Of a stretch of DNA of 37,216 nucleotides, positions 1-10,375 are shown one piece after another. The first letter of the stretch is position 1, and each line of letters opens with the position of its first letter. The position numbers and the translations under genes were made by a program. Origin of the DNA: Leptodontidium sp. MPI-SDFR-AT-0119 (taxonomy: Eukaryota > Ascomycota > Leotiomycetes > Helotiales > Leptodontidiaceae); the NCBI GenBank assembly GCA_020726505.1, contig JAHLEZ010000056.1, positions 1-37,216 of the forward strand. Reading direction: 5' to 3'. The notes beneath the pieces were generated by a model. It did not search any database. It was not told the origin of the DNA and saw only the letters and a list, made by a program, of their open reading frames with translations.

Positions 1-1390
1 AGCAGGAGCTTGGCTATTGGGGCATTTCCTGTTTCGGCCGCTATACCGAGCGCTGTTATCCTCTTTCCCAAGCGTAGGGTTGGCAGCGGTGCGTCGACGT
101 CTGCGCGGTTGGCAAGCAATATTTGTGTTAATCGGAAATTCCTATGTCTTACAGCTATACCGAGCGCCGTCGTACCGTTCTCGATCATACCGTTCGCGAA
201 GATTTTGGCGGAAATTTTTGCATTGACATCGGCACCAGCGTCTAGAAGCATCTGTATGAGTGTGATATCCTCTGTGTCAATAGCAAACTTGAGCGACATT
301 GGTAAGATATGTGCTCCGCTAGCTATGAGAATTTCCATCAGCTCTCTATTCTTCCTCCTAGTGGCATGGCAGAGAGCTGATAGTTCCCTTCCCCCCCTGT
401 TGACCTGCCCCTTGTATGATAATAGAAGGCGGGTCATTCCAACAGATAATCTTTCGTCACTGACGCTTGCCGCCAATTCCAGAGGTGTGAGTGGGCAGGC
501 CCATTCGGGAGTGTCAATAAGTATGTCTGGATTCATCCCAGCTTTCAGCATCATCTGGATTGTTTCCAAGTCATTACATCTTAGCGCGCTCGCGAATAAC
601 TTCTCTGCTACAGCCGCAGCGGTCGCTTCCATGGAGAGCAAGAGCCTGAAATGGTGAAGGCTGTTCATCCCAGATCTTCGTAATATTCCCATGATCCGCT
701 CATCGTACAGTCTCGCGCTCTCTGGATGTCAAGTCGGCGTATTGTTGCCGAAATGTAAAGTTATTGGATAATAAGAACAACTCCAAGTTAAGCCTATCCA
801 GAAACCCCGTGCTGTCTTAGGGCTACATAGACTCTCGGCAGTGGTGAGATGTTGCCCTTCATACTCTTCTGGCATGATTACGCTAAGTACCGCGGATGCT
901 CGAGAGCTGCTCTGGATATCTCGCAAGGCTCGAGTGCTACTCCACTGCAAAATTGAGCCGAGGCCTCTTATGACATCGCTGCTGACCGAGAGATATGCAA
1001 GGCTGGCAGAGTCGGATGAAGTTGAGACGGAATGAGGTGCCGTAGCAGCGGCGAATTTAAAAAGTGGAATAGGTCCTGTCATGATATTAAGTCCAAATGA
1101 TGCGAATGACTTCTGGCTGCTCTTACCTTGATTGGCCCGCGACCGTATCAATCTCAGGAACTGAAACCAGGGAAGGGTTTGGTCCCATTTCAATTGTGCA
1201 GCCGACGGTCCAGGTGAGCAAACGACTATTCCTTCTGGTATTTTGGGCGAGGGAGCTATCTGGTATTAGAGGATTCAATCTTATGTTTACATCAGCATCG
1301 AATGTTACCTGGGCGGAACTTTTCAATCGTCGAGACAAACCCATGGCGAGCCGTTTCTCTTCGGACCTTTGTGGGGGGACACTGGACACC
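1..1390 (-). pseudogene. ankyrin-repeat protein, frameshifted, 3' end beyond window
   Basis: Read on the minus strand, the frame starting near 690 gives ankyrin-like helices with motifs such as MLLDAGADVNA and the repeated TALGIA, and it stays open to the window edge. Ankyrin arrays are protein-interaction scaffolds, so no reaction can be assigned. Upstream, PEEYEGQHLTTAESLCSP (about 835-890) continues as LNLELFLLSNNFTFRQQ (about 745-800) only after a frame change near 810, and a second change near 700 is needed to reach RRSGMNSLHHF. A possible 51-nt intron with GTAAGA donor and ACAG acceptor lies at 1076-1126, and TLPWFQF precedes it. The layout recalls fungal ankyrin proteins that begin with a Clr5 domain, but no Clr5 domain is visible here and the true 5' end is not defined. 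Two frame breaks in about 120 nt suggest a pseudogene; local sequence error is the alternative. Confidence 0.6.
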
Positions 1391-3314
1391 GTCTATGTAT
1401 ACTTCGCTGTCCTTGCCGCTCTCTCTTTTCCTCTTGTCTATCCGGGTGCTGATACACCTCCAGTCCTCTTTTCTCATCCGGTACTTTACAAATCCCCACT
1501 GCTTGAACTTTTTTCGTATTCCGCTTTGCTATGTTTCTTGTTAAAATGATATACTAGCGGGGTGGCATGGTGAATTTTCGTTCCTACCATCGCGTGAAAA
1601 AATTCCAAGTAGATTCCAAGATGGCTCTTAGCTCGGGGAGCTTCTTGCCTTCTCTCATGTAAATGCGCTCAATCTGCACCCTTATGGAGACTCCCAATCA
1701 GCGTCCGTCATGGCCGATATTGGAGGGTTCGATTTGAACTGATACGAGATGTCCGGACGGGAAACTCTGTAGAAACTCGGAGGTAAACAGCAAAGCGTGA
1801 GGAAGATGGTGGACCGATTGCGAACATCTCATATAAATTATGTGTTGACAGCCGGCGAACGCCCTCTGGCTTAGGCTGACTTTGGGCATGGCAGCATACC
1901 AGTTGGCCAGATCAACGGAGGGTTTTGTGGTCCAAGCAGCCTTTTCCCATTGGTCGGATCCCAAATCCTCGAGTCCGTGCACTCCCGACAAAATAAAAAA
2001 TAAACCTAGCTAGCCTAGCCTCTGTGGACGAAGCATAGTGGAAATTTGAGCCCTTGCTCTTCAGATCGGCGGGAAGCTGCCGATTTGTGGCACGGGCCAA
2101 CAACACCGATTACTTCGTACAGGGCCGAAATATAGCGAAAGGAAATACCTAAACTTCCTGTGGAATAACCGCAGGTGATATGGGGAAATAGGATGCAGCC
2201 TGAGCATAAAATATAAGTATGTCGACAAGGCAAATCAAGGGGAAATCGAGGGGCGTTATGATCCCTGTCAAACAGCTGAGCATTGCCTAGGCCAAACCTG
2301 AAATCCCACTGGCTCGGAAGTGCGATTTACGGAGGTACGGAAACCAAAAACGAAAGCCAGAGGCACCCGTGATTCATGCTGCTATGTGTTAGGCGGCCCG
2401 ACTCTTCGTCCAATAGGGAATCTGTTGCTTTACTCCAATAATGGATACTGTACTGTACCTGTGCCCCGCGTACAGTACATAGACACGCTACTTCGTCCCC
2501 TCACAAAAAATTGACTACCATTTTCATACTCACACTCAACTGAGAAGCTACTTCTATGTCACATGCCTCCACTTTCTTCGTTCCCGCCCCTTCTGTTTCC
2601 TAATCCTAAACGACTTCAACTTCAAAGTAGTTGTGTTGATGTGGTTAACACGAGTTGTGCCACTTCGCAGAAAAAAGCCAGGGATGCAAAATAAAGTGGA
2701 ATGTTGGAATCATTCAGCGGTATACGATACCGAGGGATCTTAACATCACACTGTGATATTGTTTAGCAAGAATACATCCAACAGAATAGACGGTGTGTCC
2801 GTACATTCTGCATAACACAGAACTAAAAAAGACTAACAACGTTCTTGCATGTCCTGCCGGAACTTCTCAATCCGGAAGGCCACCAAAGCTGATATACTCT
2901 TGACTTCAGCGCAAACCTTTCTCTCATGGCTCAGCAAACACATAAAAGACAGGATTCCCGTCACATTTTGTGAAATCAACCCTCCTGAGCACACTGTTGT
3001 GAGTGCAATCATCCTGCATACCATTTTCGTTCTTAATTTACGTCATCTAGGCTGTATCTGTTGACTACTTTTGAACTTTTATTAAATCCTCAGCGTACTG
3101 AGATTAGGCATTCACATGGGGCAGTATATTACTACTGTAATGCCTGTTGGCCAACCCTTGCTAACGAATTAGAGCTGATGGTCCTTCTAGCTCACCATCA
3201 TATCAGTCCCAGTCATTTCCACCGTCATCCTCTACCCTGTTCTTGCTTTCAGTCACCACCACGCGAGTCTCATCTACTCCAGTATCACAATCGAAAGATC
3301 AATATCACTTGAAG
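1391..3314. other. gene-poor stretch
   Basis: Only short, unrelated open frames on both strands, most without an ATG. I see no recognisable domain, RNA gene or repeat structure here. Confidence 0.5.
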
Positions 3315-3620
3315 ATGGAAACAAAACAGAATTGGCAACTTCCATGTTGTTGTTTGGCAAAGGCTCTCTTGCCTTCATTGTTGGGGAGTATCATGTGCGA
3401 CGCCGCATCGACCAGGCTCCTCCGTCGTGAAGTGGTTGAGCAAGCCTCAGGACTTGAGACGCGCAAGAATTGTAACGGTGCAGGGAATTTTGTCGTATAC
3501 GAAACCGGAAATGGGGGTGGAGGTAACGCTATGGTCTGTGTAAATGGCTACGTGGTTGCCGGCTGTGCCGTTCTCTTAGCCACACAAATCAGCTTTCGGC
3601 GTTTGCCACTCGCGAGGTAA
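3315..3620 (+). CDS. hypothetical short ORF ending in a tandem duplication
   Basis: An ATG at 3315 opens a 101-residue frame. It has a Cys-rich hydrophobic start (LPCCCLAKALLPSLLG), a Gly-rich segment, and a hydrophobic C-terminal part (YVVAGCAVLLATQIS). I do not recognise the protein. Its last 33 residues lie in the first copy of a 94-bp tandem duplication and the stop falls just inside the second copy. Because 94 is not a multiple of three, the duplication itself may have truncated a longer frame. It could be a small secreted or membrane protein, a truncated gene, or chance. Confidence 0.25.
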   Translation: METKQNWQLPCCCLAKALLPSLLGSIMCDAASTRLLRREVVEQASGLETRKNCNGAGNFVVYETGNGGGGNAMVCVNGYVVAGCAVLLATQISFRRLPLAR

Positions 3621-3709
3621 CGCTATGGTCTGTGTAAATGCTACGTGGTTGCCGGCTGTGCCGTTCTTCTTAGCCACACAAAATCAGCTTTCGGGCGTTG
3701 CCACTCGCA
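3521..3709. repeat. two-copy tandem duplication, unit about 94 bp
   Basis: The stretch beginning AGGTAACGCTATGGTCTGTG at 3521 is repeated at 3615 and runs to about 3709. The copies differ by a few single-base indels (GGCTACG/GCTACG, TCTCTTAG/TTCTTCTTAG, CACAAATC/CACAAAATC, CGGCG/CGGGCG). Small indels without many substitutions suggest a fairly recent event. Confidence 0.9.
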
Positions 3710-4817
3710 TTGCAGATGGATCGACGGGCAAAGGTCACCAGACGCCTCAAGTGCTGGACCCCAGGTTCGCGAACTTCATCCAATCAGCTGACACGATATT
3801 TACAATCACACCAGTCATCCGCACGTATCTCGGTTAAGGTCAAACGATGTGCCTGCCCTGCGAGCCGACACAAACTTCGCCGTTTCCGAAGGAAGATCCT
3901 CAGAGTGTGCTACAATCGGAACCTCAGCCAGGTCGGTTGTTTCACTTGCGGTGGGTACAACAACTGACAGGGACAGGTTGGGATTTCTTTCTGCCTTTTC
4001 AAGGGACTGTTGACCTTCTTTGATACTTTGTACCTCATGCCAAGCTGATTATTAGTTCATCGGCTCGCTCTACTTATACTCTTCATGTCTTCTCCTTTAT
4101 TTGTAGACTGGATTGTGCACCCAGATTTTCTATATTGATTGCTTGCTTATCCATCCGTGGGGAACGGCCTAACTTCCCATGAAGCAGTTTTGTTGCATCT
4201 CCCATAGTCCAATATAAAATTAACTATTAAAGAATTGTCCTGGCCACTTTCTTGAGCGGAAACGGCAATATTGCGCAAGAGTTCCACAAAGCAAAGTCAT
4301 ATGTGACAAGTTGGGAGGTGAAGAATTCGCACCCTTCCGGGCTGGAGCCTTCAAGTCGTTTCGATTGAAGAATACCTCACTCGGCAGAAGTATCAAGACA
4401 TGAGGGCGATTGTCTCATATGCACCCTATTATTGCCTCGAGAAGTGTCTCCAGACGATCCTTGGCGATGCGAGTCGTTACTATTCATGTCCAAAGTTGAA
4501 TTAGGGCCGTGCTAATAACTTGATGGGACAGGTTTTTCAAGAAGCTGGTTATGGATAACTAAAATTTACCGCCAAAGATGCCTTTACACTTCTCATCTTT
4601 GTTTACATCGTAGCGAGGAGAAGAGGAGTCGGCAAGCGGGTACACTTCTGCCCGAGCCGAGGAAACCCCGGCGGCAGGTGGCCATCCATATGAGCTTGTC
4701 TGTGACGAAGGCAATCCGATAGCAGTTTCAAGAACAAAGACGACTCTCCTCCCTCCGCAACCTCACAACTTCCCACGCACATACACGCACGCCGAACCAG
4801 CCAAGGAAACCGCAATC
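3710..4817. other. gene-poor stretch upstream of YKT6
   Basis: No convincing coding frame. The last few hundred bases should contain the YKT6 promoter; I could not place a clear TATA box. Confidence 0.45.
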
Positions 4818-5768
4818 ATGAAGATCACTACATTGGCGTAAAGTTCCCTGTCCGACCTCTGCGCCGGAGCCCTCACTGACTTGACCGCCTGGTGATTGCA
4901 GATAATCAAGAACGAGAGCAAGCCTTCCCACGAGCTGTGCGCCGAGAAGGATTTGTCCGCATATTCGCGCTTCACTCGTAATAAGTAAGGAATGGTGATT
5001 CTGGCCTGCAGGAGATATCTGGGTTGGATTTTGAAGGACAGGGCTGATTCGTGGATGCAGTTATGGCGAATTCATGACGCTTTTCAGCAAGACAGGTCGC
5101 GGAGCGGACTCGGCCTGGACAACGGCAGGATGTGGAAGAACAAGGTACGGTTTTGCAATATCCGAATTAATATAATACGAGAAAGGCAGGGAGGGGAGGA
5201 GAGAAAGGGTGAGAGGACGGAAAGCTGATGGGAGTTTCATAGACTACACATTCCACGCCTACGGCCGCACCGAGGGCATCGCAGGCATCATCATCTCAGA
5301 CCACACGTACCCCGCACTGGTCGCACATCAGCTCCTCTCGAAAGTCGTCGACGAGTTCCTAGCTAAACACCCACGCTCCTCCTGGGCGAATTCGACCCCG
5401 ACGCTGGCCTTCCCTGAGCTGAAGGATTACATTGTTAAGTACCAGGATCCGGCGCAGGCGGACAGCATCATGAAGATCCAGAAGGAGCTTGACGAGACGA
5501 AGATTGTGCTGCATAAGACTATTGAGAGTGTGTTGCAGAGAGGCGAGAAGATCGATGATCTGGTCGCGAAGAGTGATGGGTTGAGTGCGCAGAGCAAGAT
5601 GTTTTACAGTAAGTGGCCCTGCCGTACTTCTATCATGCTTCCAGCCTGCTCTTTGAACACGCCAGTTGGCAAAATAGATAATGCTCTATATAAATATTGG
5701 GCAATGGCTAATGAATGGAACTCATAGCGCAAGCGAAGAAGCAGAACTCCTGTTGCATGATCATGTAG
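4818..5768 (+). CDS. ykt6: YKT6-type R-SNARE (longin + SNARE + CAAX), two frame anomalies
   Basis: Ykt6 is a soluble R-SNARE used in Golgi, endosome, vacuole and autophagosome fusion; it is anchored by lipid on its C-terminal cysteines. Five exons fit: 4818-4837, 4902-4984, 5061-5144, 5243-5608 and 5728-5768, all with GT-AG borders. They encode an N-terminal longin domain (MKITTL, NESKPSHELCAEKDLSAYSR, YGEFMTLFSKT, DYTFHAYGRTEGIAG), then the SNARE helix (IQKELDETKIVLHKTIESVL, with the zero-layer Arg in LQRGEKIDDLVAKS), and end in NSCCMIM, a CAAX box with a paired cysteine. About 197 residues, the usual family size. Two defects: joining exon 1 to exon 2 at canonical sites lacks one base and gives a stop at codon 8, and one extra G lies near 5094 before VAERTRPGQRQDVEEQ. 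They have opposite sign. Identity is certain; whether this copy is functional as printed is not. Confidence 0.9.
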
Positions 5769-6431
5769 ATTGGCGTTGGAAGTCTATGGTTTAAGGGCGG
5801 GCGTTTTTCATGCCTCTGATGGGCTGGTTCAGCATAGCAGTTGGCAGGTTCGTGCAGATTGTACATGGGTCTCTTTTTTTCTTCGCTTTATTTCAATATC
5901 AGCTCGGTGACGTTTCGGGACATGGAAATACGCTTGAGCTTTGAATATAACACAGGCGTTGTGAAAAGTAAGATCTGGTTATGTGAGAGTGCAGGACCGA
6001 CATGTTGTATGGTTCGTCAAGCTGGGGGACACATGATAGGTTACGAAAAGTAAATCTTGTCAGAAGTCATGATATCCATTGCCCAAATCCAACCCTCTAA
6101 CTCCTGATGCTAATGCAGACCATGCATTCCCATGCCATACCATGCCATGCCAAAATGCTAGCGATTACCACCCATCATTCATGCAAATGACCCAAACAAA
6201 TGAACCTAAACAATTGCTCGCCCGCTGATCCAAACAGTCAAACTCCAGGGTATCCAGCAACCAAACATAACCAATCCAACATGCTTCCTTCCTCCTAGCA
6301 ACACTTCCTCCTAGTCTGAACCTGGCCCTGAGCCTCCCCGGCAGCCCTATCCCCATCCTCGACATAACTCTCAACCGGCACGCCAAACCAACTCCTTCTA
6401 TCTCTCCCCACTCGGAAACTACCCCCAGGTC
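5769..6431. other. convergent intergenic region of YKT6 and the Rab gene
   Basis: The 3' ends of the plus-strand YKT6 and the minus-strand Rab gene face each other here. Short CCATG/GCCAT repeats lie around 6118-6150. No gene seen. Confidence 0.5.
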
Positions 6432-7500
6432 TCATCCATCAAAATATCCCCCCTCATTCCCCATCCCCTCAATCCCAGGCGTCAAACCAGGCGTATTCGA
6501 CGCACTCAGCACGCTCTCCTGTGTCTTCCTATTCTGCTCAACCAGCTTCCTCGTAATAACACGAAACACCTCCTCGACGCCCTCCCCACTCTCAGCACTG
6601 ACTTCATGGCAGCAATCCCAGCCCACCTCCTGGCCCCAGAACCCACTACTGCGTTTACTACTCGGGCTCCTTGCACCATCTACCCCAAAGATAGCTCCTC
6701 CCCCTCCTCCTCCTTGTCCAAGGAATCCGCGATATGCACTCCCGCTGCCCGCTTGGTCGAGCACGGCCGCGCCGCCTGGTGTTGCTGTGGCGGGCGGCGT
6801 GGAGCTCATTCCTGGCGCGAGGTTCTCTGCTACGTAGGCGATGCAGCGTTCGAAGGGGACGTGGCGCTGTGAAGGGTCGCGGGCGACGAGGTCAGCTTTT
6901 GTGCCTACGACGTGCAGGATTATGTCTGGGGGTAGGTTGCGGCGGAGTTCGGTGAGCCAGACGCCCATTTCTTCGAAGGAGGTTGGGTCTGTGATGCTGT
7001 AGCAGAGGATACAGGCGTTTGCGCCGCGGTAGTAGAGGCGGGAGATGGATCTGTAGGAGATATGGTGGTTAGTTTTTTGAGAGGGATGTTGTGGTGTGAA
7101 GAGAGGGGAGGGGAAGCGTATTTTGGGGGGGCTGCTGGAAGTGTTCGTGCCTTGCAGAGTTGCAGAGCGATTGACTTTCAGGGAAAGTTAAAACGTGTGT
7201 AAGATGGACATACCGAAATCTTTCCTGGCCAGCTGTATCCCAGATCTGTAGCCGTACAACAGTATCACTCTCATCGTCAACGACACGTTTTGTGAGGAAA
7301 CTCGCACCGACTGTGGACGTCGTGCTCGCGGGTGAGAATTGGTTCTTCACATATCTACAATAGGTCAATATCAGCTGCCCGCCTTCCGAGAACAACAAAT
7401 AGAATAATAGAAGATATATAACTTACCTGTGAACCAAAGACGTCTTTCCAACTCCTTGCGAGCCCAGCACCACAATCTTCGCCTCGAGGGATTGTGCCAT
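6432..7500 (-). CDS. Rab-family small GTPase, atypical, 277 aa
   Basis: Membrane-traffic GTPase of the Rab family. Three exons join in frame: 7427-7500, 7354-7214 and 7050-6432 (GTAAGT and GTATGT donors). G-box motifs: P-loop GSQGVGKTS (residues 13-21), switch I TSTVGASF with the effector Thr near 39, switch II WDTAGQERF (63-71), G4 as TKAD (122-125) rather than NKxD, and G5 SAE (223-225). YYRGANACILCYSITDP is typical Rab core. Unusual are a low-complexity Ser/Pro/Gly insertion of about 60 residues between G4 and G5 (including six Gly in a row) and a C-terminus ending GGYFDG with no CC, CXC or CAAX, so standard geranylgeranylation is not predicted. The core resembles the Rab5/21/22 group, but I would not assign a subfamily. 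The start sits directly before the P-loop, as usual for Rabs. Confidence 0.9.
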
Positions 7501-8548
7501 GCTTCTCAGTAATCGGATGGGATTGGATGTCTCTCGTCTCGTATCCAAGATAATCCTCGTGTCGCCGTAACCTCGGCGGAGTCTTCACCCGCTTGCCTTG
7601 CCTCGCGACAAAGTAGATCCACGAGATAGAGAGATACCTCGTGGGATAATGCGTGAGAGTACGGTACTGTAAGTGTACAATCGAAAAGGAATCCGAGTGC
7701 GAGACAAATGTCGTAACTGTGCGCCACCTTATTTCTCGGTGAGGGGTGTTTTTCAGCAGCCTTTTGCCTGTCCGTCTGCTTGCCGACTCGGTCTCACAAC
7801 GAACTTCCTGCTTTGAAAATGTCTCATATCGTGCGCCTCATTCTATGCATATGCAGCAAACAGCCTTCTTCTCTCGCCTTCCTATTTCTGTGTGTTCGTT
7901 TTGCGGCGTTCGGTTCTCGTATCCGTGAGAGAAGAGTTGTTGCTGAGAAGGGAGTTTTCCTTTGTGGTATGAAAGGCGTGACGTGTAGAATGAAGGATGA
8001 AATGGGAGGGGAAAAGTAAACAAAACACGCACACGCTTCGCATGAACAATAATATTGTGGTAATGGCGGGATGTGGAGATTCGAGGTTTAATCGAAATTA
8101 AAAACCACCGGGATAGGACGACGCTGGGTATGACCGCATAACTCGGCTGAAGGTGGCTGGGGTCAGGACGAGGCTGTGGGTTATCTATCACGTGGAGAGG
8201 GGGAATGATGTTTATCGTTTTGTAGGGAGTGAAGATGAGGGATTTGAATGGTGGAGGATGTGGTGAGATGTGGTGAGAAGTCTGGTGATCGTTGTTCGAG
8301 TCAGTTTGGAAACTTCTTTGGGACGTGGAGTGAGTCTGAGGAGAGTGGTGCTGGGATGATAGGCTCAGCCTGGGATGAGAAAGGTGGGGTGAGGGAATAT
8401 CCTGGGATGAATGAGCAGATCGAGAGATCAGGATATGGAATGTGGCAGAAGTAAAGATCACGAAAATGACAAAATATCAACGTGTATATAAGTGTAGATT
8501 ATGTACAGGTCAGTCCTAGAATGGACCGGGTATAATTCTCATATGCAT
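7501..8548. other. intergenic: Rab promoter side and cytochrome b2 3' side
   Basis: Holds the upstream region of the Rab gene and the downstream region of the dehydrogenase. The minus strand is pyrimidine-rich over much of 7840-8460 and gives a long Ser/His/Pro-rich open frame that I regard as composition, not a gene. Confidence 0.5.
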
Positions 8549-10281
8549 CTACAACTTGGCCTTTGCCTTGGGACTTATCAATGGATCGTAAATAGAGAGA
8601 CCCTGGAGAATTAGTTAGCAGAACAAACGAACCACAATTATGGAGAGAACTTACCAAAGTATCCGACGGAACTCCAGTAGTGTGCATGCTCAACCCTCTA
8701 GTATCAACCAGCGTGGGATTCAGTTGATCGACACTCGAGCAGCCAATCAATCTCATATTCATCTCCATTTCGTCCTTCAGCAATTGCAAAGCACGATCAA
8801 CACCAGGTTGTCCGTAAGCACTCATGGCGTACAGGAATGGTCTTCCAATACCGACACCCTTAGCACCAAGACACAATGCCTTGATGATATCCGTGCCTCT
8901 CCTCACACCACCATCAATGAAGATCTCAATACGGTTCTCCCAGCCACGCTCACGGAGTACTGGCATAACTTCAGCGAGAACTTCGATTCCAGAGCGAGCG
9001 AAATCAAGTTGACGACCTCCGTGGTTGGAGAGTACGACACCTTGGCAGCCGACCTCGATAGCTCGAATAACATCCTCGACGCGCTGGACACCCTTCAGGA
9101 TGATTGGCATCTTGGTGATCGATTGGAACCATGGGATATCCTTCCAACTCAGGGAGGGGTCAATGAAGCTAGAGATAGCTCTTGCAGCACCCTGGGAATT
9201 GTCCGTCTTATCACCAGCCTGAACATTTGATCCGCTGTCTGTGAACTTCACTCTCATATCCTTCTCTCGGCGACCAAGTTGAGGAGCATCGACAGTAATG
9301 AAAAGACCTTTGCAGCCACGAGACTCGGCATGCTGCACGATCTTCTTGGTGATAGCTCGGTCTTTGTTGACGTACAGTTGCATCCATTGGACTTGGTCTC
9401 CTTCGGCGGCATCCATGATCTCATCGAATGAGCACGAAGCCAGAGTTGGGATCATTTGAACCACATTATGCTTCCTTGCTGCCCGTGTCAAGACGACCTC
9501 TCCTTCTGGGTTTCCCAGCTTCCCAAGAGCAGTAGCAGTAACGTAGACTGGGAGGTCGCATTTCGTGCCGAGCATAGTAGTAGAGAAATCGACCTTTTCA
9601 ACATCAACCAGAATGCGAGGTCGAAACCAGATCTTGTGGAATGCCGTGTGGTTTTCTCTCATGGTCTAAAGAATCAGCAGGGTTCTAATCGGCCTGAAAA
9701 GAATGAACCTACAATTTCATCATCAGCGCCACTGGAATAGTAGGCCCAAGCAGTTTTCTTCATAACCTCTCGTGCCACGGCCTCGAAATCCATCAAGTTG
9801 TAGCATTGCTCCAGTACTGGCATACGGGCGATCCGATCCTGCCTCTCGACTTCCTCTCGTGATTCCTCCTTCTCTTCCTTCTCGACTGTCTTCATGTCTA
9901 CCTCTCCCATGTGCTTCGATTTGTCCAGGTACTTGTCGAGGGTGTCGGGGGGATGGATTGGCTCGAACTCTTCAGTAGCATCTTTGCCCTGTTCGCAGTC
10001 AGTACTCTGCTTGCTTAATCAGTCTGATAGACTCACGGCATATTTGAGAATGATCTTGGGTCCGCCTGGATGTTCTGTGGTCGCAGTTAGCTCGATCCGT
10101 CCAGTGTTTCTGTAAGTGGGAGGCTTGCGTACCAGGAAGAAACTCCGTAACATCGTATGCTTTGCCCTGTACAGATATCAGCGACTGCCGTGCCCAGGGC
10201 GATTACTGAACATACATGGACAATAACCCAACACGACTCTCTCGAGTTGTGCTTTGCGATTTCTTCGCCGGTGAGAGGCAT
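8549..10281 (-). CDS. cytochrome b5-FMN-dependent L-lactate/2-hydroxy-acid dehydrogenase (cytochrome b2 type)
   Basis: Flavocytochrome b2 oxidises L-lactate (or a related 2-hydroxy acid) with FMN and passes electrons through a b5-type haem domain. Six exons join in frame to 492 residues: 10281-10216, 10166-10133, 10074-10037, 9988-9713, 9665-8655 and 8602-8549. The b5 domain comes first: MPLTGEEIAKHN, haem ligand in EHPGGPKI, second His in FEPIHPPDTL. A charged linker (EKEEKEESREEVERQDR) leads to the FMN barrel: YYSSGADDE, MQLYVNKDR, TVDAPQLGRREKD, and SNHGGRQLD with the catalytic His and substrate-binding Arg, then IDGGVRRGTD and GIGRPFLY. The C-terminus is KAKAKL. No frame defect. The protein starts directly at the b5 domain with no mitochondrial presequence, so it may be cytosolic or use an unannotated upstream exon. 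Glycolate or mandelate as substrate cannot be excluded. Confidence 0.95.
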
Positions 10282-10289
10282 GATTGCGA

Positions 10290-10375
10290 TATTTGGACCG
10301 AGGTAAGATAAGATAGAAGAAAGGTGGTACGACGATGGAAAAGAAGAATTGGAAAGAGAAGGGAGAGGAAATATA
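10290..10375 (-). promoter_or_regulatory. pyrimidine-rich leader and TATA-like site of the dehydrogenase gene
   Basis: On the minus strand the bases just upstream of the ATG are strongly CT-rich, as in many fungal promoters and 5' leaders, and a TATATTT-like motif lies near 10370. Position and composition are seen; function is inferred. Confidence 0.35.

Noticed and set aside
10..657. 215-codon open frame on the plus strand
   Set aside because: It is the antisense of the ankyrin repeats, which read clearly on the minus strand.
6606..6955. Two plus-strand frames
   Set aside because: Antisense of the last Rab exon; no motif of their own.
7838..8461. 207-codon Ser/His/Pro-rich minus-strand frame
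   Set aside because: Low-complexity translation of pyrimidine-rich intergenic DNA between two genes; no domain.
8640..9230. 196-codon plus-strand frame
   Set aside because: Antisense of the cytochrome b2 FMN domain exon.
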